Source: Kiritimatiellales bacterium (GTDB taxonomy: Bacteria > Verrucomicrobiota > Kiritimatiellia > Kiritimatiellales > Pontiellaceae). From it: a DNA stretch of 7,010 nt. Location: the NCBI GenBank assembly GCA_030621805.1, contig JAUXGY010000090.1:1-7010 (forward strand). Reading direction: 5' to 3'. Below, piece after piece: positions 1 through 5,129 of this stretch. The stretch's first letter is position 1. Each line of letters begins with the position of its first letter. A program made the position numbers and the translations under genes. The notes under the pieces were generated by a model. It had not been told where the DNA came from. It made no database searches and saw only the letters and a list, made by a program, of their open reading frames with translations.

Positions 1-681
1 GTGGCGATGACGGCAGCGGGACGTTGCAAGATTATCGCCGGAACGGGGGCAAACTCGACCGCGGAGGCGGTTGACCTGACGGCCGCCGCGAAGGAATACA
101 AAGTGGATGGCTCGTTGCAGGTTACGCCCTATTACAACAAGCCCAACAACTCCGGACTGATCCAGCACTTTTCGGCGGTAGCCGATCTTGGTGTGCCTGT
201 GGTGCTTTACAATGTACCCGGTCGTTCTGCGTGCGAGATCCCCCTGGAGGTCGTTGCCGAGCTTTCGCAACACCCGAATATTGTCTCTGTCAAGGAGGCA
301 GCGGGTTCCGTGCAGCGCGTTACCGACATCAAGAACCTGTGCGATATTGAGGTGCTGTCGGGCGATGATTCGCTTGCCCTTCCGATGATCAAGGAGGGTG
401 CGCTTGGCGTAATTTCCGTTGCATCAAATATTATTCCCGTCGAAGTGGTCGCGCTGGTTTCCGCTGCGTTGGATGGCGATTATGAAACGGCACAGGGCTT
501 GCACGATAAATATGCCAAGACCTTCGACGACTTATTCATCGATACCAATCCGATTCCGATCAAAGCCGCCATGGCCATGAAAGGTCTGGTGGATGAAATC
601 TACCGTCTGCCGATGTGTTCGACGACGGATGAAAAGAAAGCGGTGTTACGCGCGTCGCTGGAGTCCGCTGGTGTTTTGTAG
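1..681 (+). CDS. dapA: 4-hydroxy-tetrahydrodipicolinate synthase (5'-truncated by window edge)
   Basis: DapA is a class I aldolase that condenses pyruvate with aspartate semialdehyde, the first committed step of the diaminopimelate/lysine pathway in the cytoplasm. The readable part has 226 residues against about 290 for the family, so roughly 63 N-terminal residues, including the TTGES-type loop, lie upstream of the window. The GTG at position 1 is just the edge, not a demonstrated start. Visible family marks are AGTGAN (residues 13-18), VTPYYNKP (41-48), the catalytic tyrosine in YNVPGR (Tyr70, E. coli Tyr133) with Arg75, the Schiff-base lysine in VKEA (Lys98, E. coli Lys161), LSGDD (119-123) and the C-terminal NPIPIK (183-188). 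All catalytic residues in the visible part are intact. dapB follows after 91 bp, so the two are probably co-transcribed. The stop codon TAG overlaps a GTAG tetranucleotide immediately before the first REP-like palindrome. Confidence 0.96.
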   Translation: MAMTAAGRCKIIAGTGANSTAEAVDLTAAAKEYKVDGSLQVTPYYNKPNNSGLIQHFSAVADLGVPVVLYNVPGRSACEIPLEVVAELSQHPNIVSVKEAAGSVQRVTDIKNLCDIEVLSGDDSLALPMIKEGALGVISVASNIIPVEVVALVSAALDGDYETAQGLHDKYAKTFDDLFIDTNPIPIKAAMAMKGLVDEIYRLPMCSTTDEKKAVLRASLESAGVL

Positions 682-682
682 C

Positions 683-758
683 GTAGACGGAGCATCCTGC
701 TCCGTTTGGACGTTCAAAGCGCGTTGATATACCCAACGGAGCAGGATGCTCCGTCTAC
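683..758. repeat. Inverted REP-like pair (BIME-type) between dapA and dapB
   Basis: Two copies of one palindrome lie head to head. Forward copy 683-705: GTAG, stem ACGGAGCA, loop TCC, stem TGCTCCGT. Reverse copy 736-758 ends in CTAC. The two arms are exact reverse complements over 24 nt (683-706 and 735-758) with 28 nt between them. In RNA the region could fold either as two small hairpins or as one long 24-bp hairpin. The CTAC end lies only a few bases upstream of the dapB Shine-Dalgarno GAGG (762-765). The GTAG head plus imperfect spacing matches REP elements recognised by RAYT transposases (family knowledge). Confidence 0.85.
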
Positions 759-772
759 GGTGAGGAAAACCA

Positions 773-1585
773 ATGAGTATTAAAGTTGTAATTTTGGGCG
801 CAGGCGGTCGCATGGGCAGAGCCCTGATTCGTTGCATTATGGAAGAAAAAGTCCGTGGACTGGAACTCTTTGGGGCGGTCGATCTTTGGGATGTCCCAGA
901 TCTTGGAAAAGATGCCGGGTTGATGGCGGGCACAAAGGAGGCAGGGATTAAACTCATCAACAACCTTGAAGACGTCGGTGCCGAGGCCGACGTGATTGTC
1001 GATTTTTCATCGCACTTTGGAACGGCGGGCAACGCGCCGCGCATTGCGGAGTGGGGCACGGCTTGGGTGATTGGAACCACCGGCCTCAACGAAGAGGAAT
1101 TAGCCGCCATCGCTGCCGCCGCCGAAAAAACCGCCGTGGTGCTTTCGGGCAATATGAGCCTCGGTATCAACCTGCTCTGCAACCTGGTTGAAGCCGGTGC
1201 ACGCGCACTCAAGGGAAAGGGCTACGACATCGAAGTGCTCGAACGCCACCATAACCAGAAAAAGGACTCGCCCAGCGGTACCGCGCTGATGCTCGGCCGT
1301 GCCGCCGCCGATGGCTACGGCTGGAACCTGCCCGATGTGCAGGTTGATGGCCGCACCGGCCTGCCCGGAGAACGCCCTGAAAAAGAAATTGCCTTCCACG
1401 CCATCCGCGGCGGCGATATTGTGGGCGACCACACCGTCATGCTCGCCGGCATGGGCGAACTCCTCGAACTCTCGCACCGTGCCACCAGCCGCGACGTCTT
1501 TGCCATCGGCGCCCTCCAAGCCGCCCTCTGGGCCGCCGATAAGGAGCCGAAGCTCTATAGCATGAAGGATGTGCTGGGGCTTTAG
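773..1585 (+). CDS. dapB: 4-hydroxy-tetrahydrodipicolinate reductase
   Basis: DapB reduces the DapA product to tetrahydrodipicolinate with NAD(P)H, the second step on the way to meso-diaminopimelate for peptidoglycan and lysine. The 270 residues match the family length (E. coli 273). The N-terminal Rossmann domain has GAGGRMG (9-15), VDFS (76-79) and GTTG (101-104). The catalytic segment ERHHNQKKDSPSGTA (157-171) carries the expected His159 and Lys163 (same numbers as E. coli) and the substrate-binding PSGT. The later IRGGDIVGDHTV (211-222) and LSHRATSR (233-240) segments are also typical. The ATG start is supported by GAGG at 762-765 with 7-nt spacing. It follows dapA in the same direction, separated by the inverted repeat at 683-758, which could affect coupling between the two genes. 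I see no missing key residue. Confidence 0.97.
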   Translation: MSIKVVILGAGGRMGRALIRCIMEEKVRGLELFGAVDLWDVPDLGKDAGLMAGTKEAGIKLINNLEDVGAEADVIVDFSSHFGTAGNAPRIAEWGTAWVIGTTGLNEEELAAIAAAAEKTAVVLSGNMSLGINLLCNLVEAGARALKGKGYDIEVLERHHNQKKDSPSGTALMLGRAAADGYGWNLPDVQVDGRTGLPGERPEKEIAFHAIRGGDIVGDHTVMLAGMGELLELSHRATSRDVFAIGALQAALWAADKEPKLYSMKDVLGL

Positions 1586-1598
1586 GATTCCGAATAGT

Positions 1599-1672
1599 GT
1601 AGGGCGGGGTCCGAGACCCCGCCTTCTGTAGCTCGGCCTTGCGTATGCTCCGCGATCTTGGATCGCGGCTAC
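1599..1672. repeat. REP-like inverted pair, copy 1 of the GGCGGGGTC / CCGCGATC composite
   Basis: Forward element 1599-1623: GTAG, stem GGCGGGGTC, loop CGA, stem GACCCCGCC (9 bp). Reverse element 1650-1672: stem CCGCGATC, loop TTG, stem GATCGCGG, then CTAC. The two stems are unrelated in sequence but share the GTAG head and 3-nt loop. The same composite recurs at 3048-3122 in the same orientation; the two copies differ only in the short middle segment and at one base in the right part. It begins 14 nt after the dapB stop and may also affect the 3' end of the dapAB transcript, but no T-tract follows. Confidence 0.85.
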
Positions 1673-1707
1673 ATAGGAAAAGTGCTAAGGAAATGCGCTA
1701 GAAAAAT

Positions 1708-1770
1708 GTAGAGGCGGCTCTTAGAGCCGCTGGCCGAAGCTCGGCAAGCGTTTCTAAGAAACGCCGCTAC
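1708..1770. repeat. REP-like inverted pair with two further stem types
   Basis: Forward element from 1708: GTAG, AG, stem GCGGCTC (1714-1720), loop TTA, stem GAGCCGC (1724-1730). Reverse element: stem GCGTTTC (1748-1754), loop TAA, stem GAAACGC (1758-1764), CG, CTAC (1767-1770). Read outward from their heads, both are GTAG + 2 nt + 7-bp stem + TTA loop, so they match in layout although the stem bases differ. This is a third inverted pair in the dapA-FGE interval. Confidence 0.78.
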
Positions 1771-1860
1771 AACCCCGCCGCTCGATGGACGGGGTGCGGT
1801 GGAAGGTAAAATCACCTTGTGCTCACCCGCCTTTTCTGAAAAATGCCGAAATGGCTTAAC

Positions 1861-1867
1861 AGGGAGG
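1861..1867 (+). promoter_or_regulatory. Shine-Dalgarno that decides the start of the FGE-fold gene
   Basis: AGGGAGG lies 5 nt upstream of the GTG at 1873. The in-frame ATG at 1843 has no comparable purine tract before it. Starting at the GTG also puts the basic and hydrophobic part of a signal peptide right at the N terminus. Confidence 0.7.
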
Positions 1868-1872
1868 TTGGT

Positions 1873-3015
1873 GTGAAATTGTTGCGTGTGGTGGGTGTTC
1901 TGTTTCTGTGTGGGATTGCTTCAGGATTTGGGCAAACCAATCAAAGTGTGTTCTTCCGGGTATCGAGTCCGTCGAATGCTCTCATCAGCGGGTTTGATCC
2001 GGGAGCCGGTACGCTGACCTGCTCGAATGCGGTGGCGGGGACGACCAACCAGCTCCAGCGATCTTATGATTTGACCAACACCAGCAACTGGGTGGACTTC
2101 GTTCAGTTGGCCTCCAATACCTCGGTCATTACAGAAACCATCATCGATCTTGACCCTCCCGAAGGCATGGCCTTCATTCCCGGCGGGGTGTTCCAGATGG
2201 GAGATAGCTATGGGGGAGGGGAATCAAATGAACTCCCCGTTCATAGCGTCTATATCAGCGGGTTCTATATGGGAAAATTCGAGCTCACCAACGATGAAAT
2301 GGTGGAGGTGATGCAATGGGCGTATGACAACGGGAAGCTGGTTGTAAGCAGTTCCAGCGTCACGAACGCGCAGGGCAACCAGCAGGAACTACTGGATCTG
2401 GATGATGCGGGTTGCCGGATCACGTGGGATGGATCGGTCTTTGGAATCAAGAGAGCCAAGGGTTCGGGTTATCCCTGTGTCGAGGTAAGCTGGTATGGAT
2501 CTGTCGCCTATTGCAACTATCGTAGCGAGATGGAGGAGCGGACACCCTGCTACAATCTGACCGACTGGAGCTGCGACTTTAGCGCCACCGGCTACCGACT
2601 GCCGACGGAGGCGGAGTGGGAAAAGGCGGCCCGCGGCGGACTGAACGGGAAACAGTATGGCTGGGGGGATTTGATTGACCACAGCAAGGCCAACTATACC
2701 GGGGATCCGGTTTATGCGGTCGGTGACTCTCCGTACACCAGCCCGGTGGGTTCGTTTGCCCCGAATGGATATGGATTGTATGACATGGCGGGGAATCTAT
2801 TTGAGTGGTGCGGAGATTGGTATGACAGCGTGTATTATGCAACTTCACCCTCGTCGAATCCCCGAGGGGCTTCGACGGGTTCGTTCCGCGTGTTTCGTGG
2901 CGGCAGTTGGCTCTTTGATGCCGGGGTCTGTCGTTCGGCGCTCCGCGTCGGGAGCGTTCCATCGCTCACGTTCTACGACATCGGGTTCCGAGCCGTTCTG
3001 CCCGCCAAGCCATGA
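1873..3015 (+). CDS. Secreted SUMF1/formylglycine-generating-enzyme-fold protein
   Basis: From GTG 1873 the protein has 380 residues. Residues 1-20 read as a signal peptide (KLLRVVG, then a hydrophobic stretch to about ASGFG), so it is probably exported. Residues about 22-95 form a Ser/Thr/Asn-rich module that I do not recognise. Residues about 96-377 are an FGE-sulfatase (SUMF1, PF03781-type) domain: MAFIPGGVFQMGD, PVHSVYISGFYMGKFELTN, VEVSWYGSVAYCN, YRLPTEAEWEKAARGG (241-256), YGWG, GLYDMAGNLFEWCGDWY (301-317), FRGGSW (341-346) and IGFR near the end. True FGE oxidises a sulfatase cysteine using two active cysteines. Aligned by GGS(Y/W), the first (human Cys336) is Phe347 here, while the second (Cys341) is kept as Cys353. 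Canonical FGE activity is therefore doubtful; a binding or other SUMF1-fold role is possible. No sulfatase gene is adjacent. The gene is bracketed by same-orientation copies of one REP composite. The alternative start ATG 1843 would add 10 residues. Confidence 0.88.
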   Translation: MKLLRVVGVLFLCGIASGFGQTNQSVFFRVSSPSNALISGFDPGAGTLTCSNAVAGTTNQLQRSYDLTNTSNWVDFVQLASNTSVITETIIDLDPPEGMAFIPGGVFQMGDSYGGGESNELPVHSVYISGFYMGKFELTNDEMVEVMQWAYDNGKLVVSSSSVTNAQGNQQELLDLDDAGCRITWDGSVFGIKRAKGSGYPCVEVSWYGSVAYCNYRSEMEERTPCYNLTDWSCDFSATGYRLPTEAEWEKAARGGLNGKQYGWGDLIDHSKANYTGDPVYAVGDSPYTSPVGSFAPNGYGLYDMAGNLFEWCGDWYDSVYYATSPSSNPRGASTGSFRVFRGGSWLFDAGVCRSALRVGSVPSLTFYDIGFRAVLPAKP

Positions 3016-3047
3016 GTTCCTTCTAGAAAAGGCGGAGCGCACAGATT

Positions 3048-3122
3048 GTAGGGCGGGGTCCGAGACCCCGCCGATCAGAGGATCGGCCTTGCGCATGCTC
3101 CGCGATCTTGGATCGCGGCTAC
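3048..3122. repeat. REP-like inverted pair, copy 2 of the GGCGGGGTC / CCGCGATC composite
   Basis: Forward element 3048-3072 (GTAG, stem GGCGGGGTC, loop CGA) is identical to 1599-1623. Reverse element 3100-3122 (stem CCGCGATC, loop TTG, CTAC) is identical to 1650-1672. The right part from TCGGCC onward matches copy 1 except for one base (GCGCATG against GCGTATG). The middle differs and here forms a small extra hairpin CCGATC/GATCGG (3071-3086). It starts 32 nt after the FGE-fold gene stop. Confidence 0.85.
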
Positions 3123-3217
3123 ATTGCGATAGACAAGGTGCATAGGAAAAAAGGATAAATGAAATATCGAATCTTCACCTATTCGGTTCCTACCTGTTGT
3201 TTTTGGTTGAAAACGTC

Positions 3218-3251
3218 CCGGGAGTGCCGACCCCCAGCTCGGCGTTCCCGG
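3218..3251. repeat. Hairpin at the left edge of the RAYT remnant
   Basis: Bases 3218-3230 pair with 3239-3251 as a 13-bp stem with two internal G-T pairs and an 8-nt loop (3231-3238). In the frame of the RAYT remnant it would read PGSADPQLGVPG, directly ahead of KAFWMREYW. It has no GTAG head, so it is a different palindrome type from the REP-like pairs. It may be a separate repeat inserted into, or at the breakpoint of, the transposase gene (inference). Confidence 0.55.
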
Positions 3252-3252
3252 A

Positions 3253-3399
3253 AAGGCGTTTTGGATGCGGGAATATTGGGATCGGTTTATCCGCGATGAG
3301 AAGCATTATGGTGCCGTGGTGGAATAGTTACACAACAACCCCGTAAAGGCGGGGCTATGCGAAAGTCCGGAGCCGTGGAATTGGTCGAGTGCGGGTTGA
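3253..3399 (+). pseudogene. Decayed 3' fragment of a REP-associated tyrosine transposase (RAYT, IS200/IS605-like Y1 family)
   Basis: Conceptual translation from 3253 gives KAFWMREYWDRFIRDEKHY, then GAVVE, a TAG stop at 3325-3327, then LHNNPVKAGLCESPEPWNW and SSAG before TGA at 3397-3399. This is the characteristic C-terminal end of RAYT proteins, whose intact form reads roughly REYFDRYIRDE..., VEYIHNNPVKAGL..., P..W.WSS. The internal stop replaces the usual tyrosine of the E-Y-I-x-N-N-P segment, most simply a TAC/TAT to TAG change. The N-terminal two-thirds, with the HUH motif and catalytic tyrosine, is absent: upstream of 3214 the frame has stops (TGA 3208) and nothing RAYT-like. It is too short and broken to be active. 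RAYTs mobilise or maintain GTAG-headed REPs, and such elements occur about 130 bp upstream and elsewhere in this window, so this looks like a dead REP/RAYT unit. Confidence 0.8.
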
Positions 3400-3579
3400 A
3401 AAACGGAACGATGTTAAACTCGGGGGATGCGCATTCCCTCTCCCGCTTTGCGGGACAAAACAATGATACCCGCCCGGAGCGGGTATCAAAAGGGAACGTT
3501 CCGGGCGGTGATTTTATCTCTATCAAGTTTAAGCCACCGGATGGTTGTTTCGAGTTGGCGTATTACCTATATTGCGCGG
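3400..3579. other. Non-coding hairpin-rich stretch before the NERD gene
   Basis: No gene is supported here, although two frames are open across it. It contains a 6-bp hairpin TCCCGC-TTT-GCGGGA (3441-3455), a 10-bp hairpin with a 5-nt loop (3464-3488) and a 10-bp palindrome GGAACGTTCC (3493-3502). CCGCCCGGA (3470-3478) can alternatively pair with TCCGGGCGG (3500-3508), which excludes the 10-bp hairpin. There is no clear promoter, Shine-Dalgarno or T-tract. It may be remaining debris of the mobile element on its left. An upstream in-frame extension of the NERD ORF runs through it (ATG 3427), which I judge not to be the real N terminus. Confidence 0.5.
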
Positions 3580-4320
3580 ATGGAAACATCAAATGAACCA
3601 CTAAGCAGTCAATTTGCGCGGGTGTATGGAAGCCCGGGCGAAGCACCGCGTGTGATGGGATTATTGCGGGCGTTTTGGCCGTTGTTGCTGGTTTGTCTGG
3701 TTACGGGGTATCTATTACGCGCTCTGCTTCCCGTTCCCGCATTAAGTCAGTCGCAGGTGGGCATTCTCTTTTTTCTTGTCGCCGTACTGTCCGGAATTCT
3801 TTTGGTTTGGGGCGATCGCCGCCTTGGCAACTTTCTTAAAGGGGCTAAGGGCGAGGAGTGGGTTGCGCATGAGCTGGCCTTTCTTTCTTCCGAATATACC
3901 GTGTTTAACGGGCTTCACCTCAGTGGCGGCAAAGAGAATTTTGACCATATCGTCATTGGCCCAGCCGGGGTCTTTGTGGTGGAAACCAAAAACTGGAAGG
4001 GTTCCGTTGAGTTTCGCGGCGGGAAACTCTACGCCGGGGGCAAGGAGCCTTCGCGACCACCGCTTAAGCAGGTAAAGGCCGCTACTGCCGAACTGATCTC
4101 GTGGATGGATGACGCCGGGTGCAGTGATATTCCCGTCCATTCTGTGCTCTGCTTCGTCTCCACGAAGCTTCCCGAGGAAATCATGAACGTCAACGGCGTG
4201 GTGATTTGCAATGGACCGCGCCTTGTCAACGTCTTGCAGGAAACGTTTGACGAACCCATTTCGGAAGCCCTGCGTGAGCAGGTGGTGGGTGAACTGATAA
4301 AAGTTATGAATGACGAGTGA
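3580..4320 (+). CDS. Membrane-anchored NERD-domain (nuclease-related) protein
   Basis: From ATG 3580 the protein has 246 residues. Two hydrophobic segments, about 31-50 (FWPLLLVCLVTGYLL) and 58-77 (SQVGILFFLVAVLSGILLVW), should form a membrane hairpin, followed by basic GDRRLGNFLKG. Residues about 88-205 are a NERD domain (PF08378-type), a branch of the PD-(D/E)XK nuclease-like fold: GAKGEEWV (88-95), NGLHL, the acidic FDHIVIGPAGVFVVETKNWKG (121-141) with Asp122, Glu135 and Lys137 in the expected catalytic spacing, then PLKQ (161-164) and VLCFVST (189-195). The putative catalytic set is intact, so nuclease activity is plausible, but NERD function is poorly defined and the substrate is unknown. 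The start is uncertain: no good Shine-Dalgarno precedes 3580, 3541 or 3427. I prefer 3580 because the upstream frame overlaps hairpin-rich repeat debris. ATG 3655 would still keep both membrane segments. The stop codon lies inside the repeat at 4317-4360. Confidence 0.85.
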   Translation: METSNEPLSSQFARVYGSPGEAPRVMGLLRAFWPLLLVCLVTGYLLRALLPVPALSQSQVGILFFLVAVLSGILLVWGDRRLGNFLKGAKGEEWVAHELAFLSSEYTVFNGLHLSGGKENFDHIVIGPAGVFVVETKNWKGSVEFRGGKLYAGGKEPSRPPLKQVKAATAELISWMDDAGCSDIPVHSVLCFVSTKLPEEIMNVNGVVICNGPRLVNVLQETFDEPISEALREQVVGELIKVMNDE

Positions 4321-4360
4321 AACGTGAGGCATGATTTCCCCATCACGCCTCAATCGTCAC
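4317..4360 (-). repeat. Copy A of a short dispersed repeat (inverted relative to 5988-6037)
   Basis: Read on the minus strand this segment begins GTGACGATTGAGGCGTGA and ends GCCTCACGTTTCAC. The copy at 5988-6037 has the same two ends on the plus strand: 17 of 18 nt match at the first and all 14 nt at the second. Copy A lacks one GGCGTGA unit present in copy B and differs in the centre. It includes the stop codon of the NERD gene and folds imperfectly (TGAGGC 4325-4330 with GCCTCA 4347-4352). Confidence 0.7.
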
Positions 4361-4385
4361 GAATCACGAAACCGGAGGTCGAAAT

Positions 4386-4928
4386 ATGAAAGCACTCGTT
4401 CCAATCGCCAGCGGCTGCGAGGAAATGGAAGCCGTTATTATTATCGATACCCTGCGCCGCGCCGACTGGGAAGTCACTGCGGCGGGACTCACCGACGGAA
4501 CCATCGAAGCGGCCAACGGCGTAAAGCTGGTTCCCGACACGACGTGGGAACAAATCAATCCCGCCGACTTTGATGTCTTGCTTACGCCCGGTGGGTTTGG
4601 CGGAACCATGGCGCTGTGCGAGCATGAAGGGGTGCAGCAGGCGCTGCGTGATTTTGATTCTAAAGGAAAATGGATTGGCTCTATCTGCGCCTCACCACTC
4701 GCCCTGCATGCCGCCGGAATTCTCGAAGGCAAGCGTTTTACCTGCTACCCCGGCGTCGAAGAAAAGCTACCCGCGAACGTGCAACCCATAAATGAAACCG
4801 TCGTGGTCGATGGCCACCTCATCACCAGTCGCGGTCCCGGAACCGCCTTCGAATTCGCCCTCAAGGTCATTGCCGAATGCTCCAGCCCCAACGCGGCGAA
4901 TGCCGTTCGGCAAGGCTTATTACTGTAG
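4386..4928 (+). CDS. DJ-1/YajL (ThiJ/PfpI) family protein
   Basis: The 180-residue cytoplasmic protein has the full DJ-1 subfamily layout: VPIASGCEEMEAV (5-17) with Glu15 matching human Glu18, VTAAGL, TPGGFGG (67-73), GSICASPLAL (98-107) with the nucleophile-elbow Cys101 (human Cys106), TCYPGVEEKLPAN (119-131) and TSRGPGTAFEFAL (147-159). This places it with YajL/DJ-1 rather than with PfpI proteases. Proposed roles in the family are protection from oxidative or carbonyl damage (glyoxalase/deglycase-like activity, chaperone); the exact reaction is disputed, and none can be read from the sequence. The human His126 position is Tyr121 here, and YajL also has an aromatic residue there, so no protease-like triad is expected. 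The start is supported by GGAGG at 4374-4378 with a 7-nt spacer. It lies 65 bp after the NERD gene. Confidence 0.94.
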   Translation: MKALVPIASGCEEMEAVIIIDTLRRADWEVTAAGLTDGTIEAANGVKLVPDTTWEQINPADFDVLLTPGGFGGTMALCEHEGVQQALRDFDSKGKWIGSICASPLALHAAGILEGKRFTCYPGVEEKLPANVQPINETVVVDGHLITSRGPGTAFEFALKVIAECSSPNAANAVRQGLLL

Positions 4929-5002
4929 CGCAAATGGATACGCTAATTGTGATCCAACGGATGCAGGGGTGCCCGTCAAATGGGGAATCCTTCAGATGGA
5001 CT

Positions 5003-5043
5003 CCTCTACTTTTACATTCATAGGGATTAGAGGTTTCTTTTTT
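5003..5043 (+). terminator. Possible rho-independent terminator after the DJ-1 gene
   Basis: CCTCTA (5003-5008) can pair with TAGAGG (5028-5033), directly followed by TTTCTTTTTT (5034-5043). The loop is long (19 nt) and the stem is only 6 bp with mixed GC, so this is a weak candidate. The position, 75 nt after the DJ-1 stop and before the fabI leader, is sensible. Confidence 0.4.
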
Positions 5044-5078
5044 CCCTGAAAAATCGTTGGATAACTCCATTGCAAAAC

Positions 5079-5109
5079 ACGGGTGTCCTGATAGGTTTGC
5101 GCCCGTTTT
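5079..5109 (+). promoter_or_regulatory. Hairpin with T-run in the fabI leader
   Basis: ACGGGTG (5079-5085) pairs with CGCCCGT (5100-5106) with one G-T pair. Inside, CCT (5087-5089) can pair with AGG (5093-5095). The stem runs straight into TTTT (5106-5109), and the fabI Shine-Dalgarno (AAGGAG, 5117-5122) follows within 8 nt. It could be a terminator/attenuator or simply a leader hairpin; no known riboswitch is recognised. Confidence 0.3.
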
Positions 5110-5129
5110 AAAATAAAAGGAGTCCTGAA

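Noticed and set aside
646..1212. 188-residue minus-strand open frame across dapA end, repeat and dapB
   Set aside because: It crosses two genes and the inverted repeat and has a low-complexity Ser/Pro/Ala composition; a shadow frame.
1100..1519. 139-residue minus-strand open frame inside dapB
   Set aside because: It overlaps a complete, motif-intact dapB and reflects C-rich third codon positions. No recognisable domain or ribosome site.
1817..1845. Possible promoter TTGTGC - 17 nt - AAAAAT ahead of the FGE-fold gene
   Set aside because: Both hexamers are poor matches and the background is AT-variable; the position fits a GTG 1873 start but is not enough to call.
683..3122. CRISPR array
   Set aside because: The repeats are inverted pairs with differing stems, irregularly spaced and split by genes; there are no regular spacers or cas genes.
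3159..3299. 46-codon ORF starting at ATG 3159 with AAGGA just upstream
   Set aside because: The spacing to the start is only 3 nt, the product resembles nothing, and it runs out of frame through the hairpin and RAYT remnant.
3357..3596. 79-residue ORF between the RAYT remnant and the NERD gene
   Set aside because: Its first part is the RAYT remnant read in the wrong frame, it crosses several hairpins, and it has no ribosome site.
3742..4353. 203-residue minus-strand open frame opposite the NERD gene
   Set aside because: The plus strand encodes a clear NERD domain; the minus frame shows no family motif.
5109..5114. TAAAAT as a -10 box for fabI
   Set aside because: No acceptable -35 lies 16-18 nt upstream, and the transcript would begin inside the Shine-Dalgarno.
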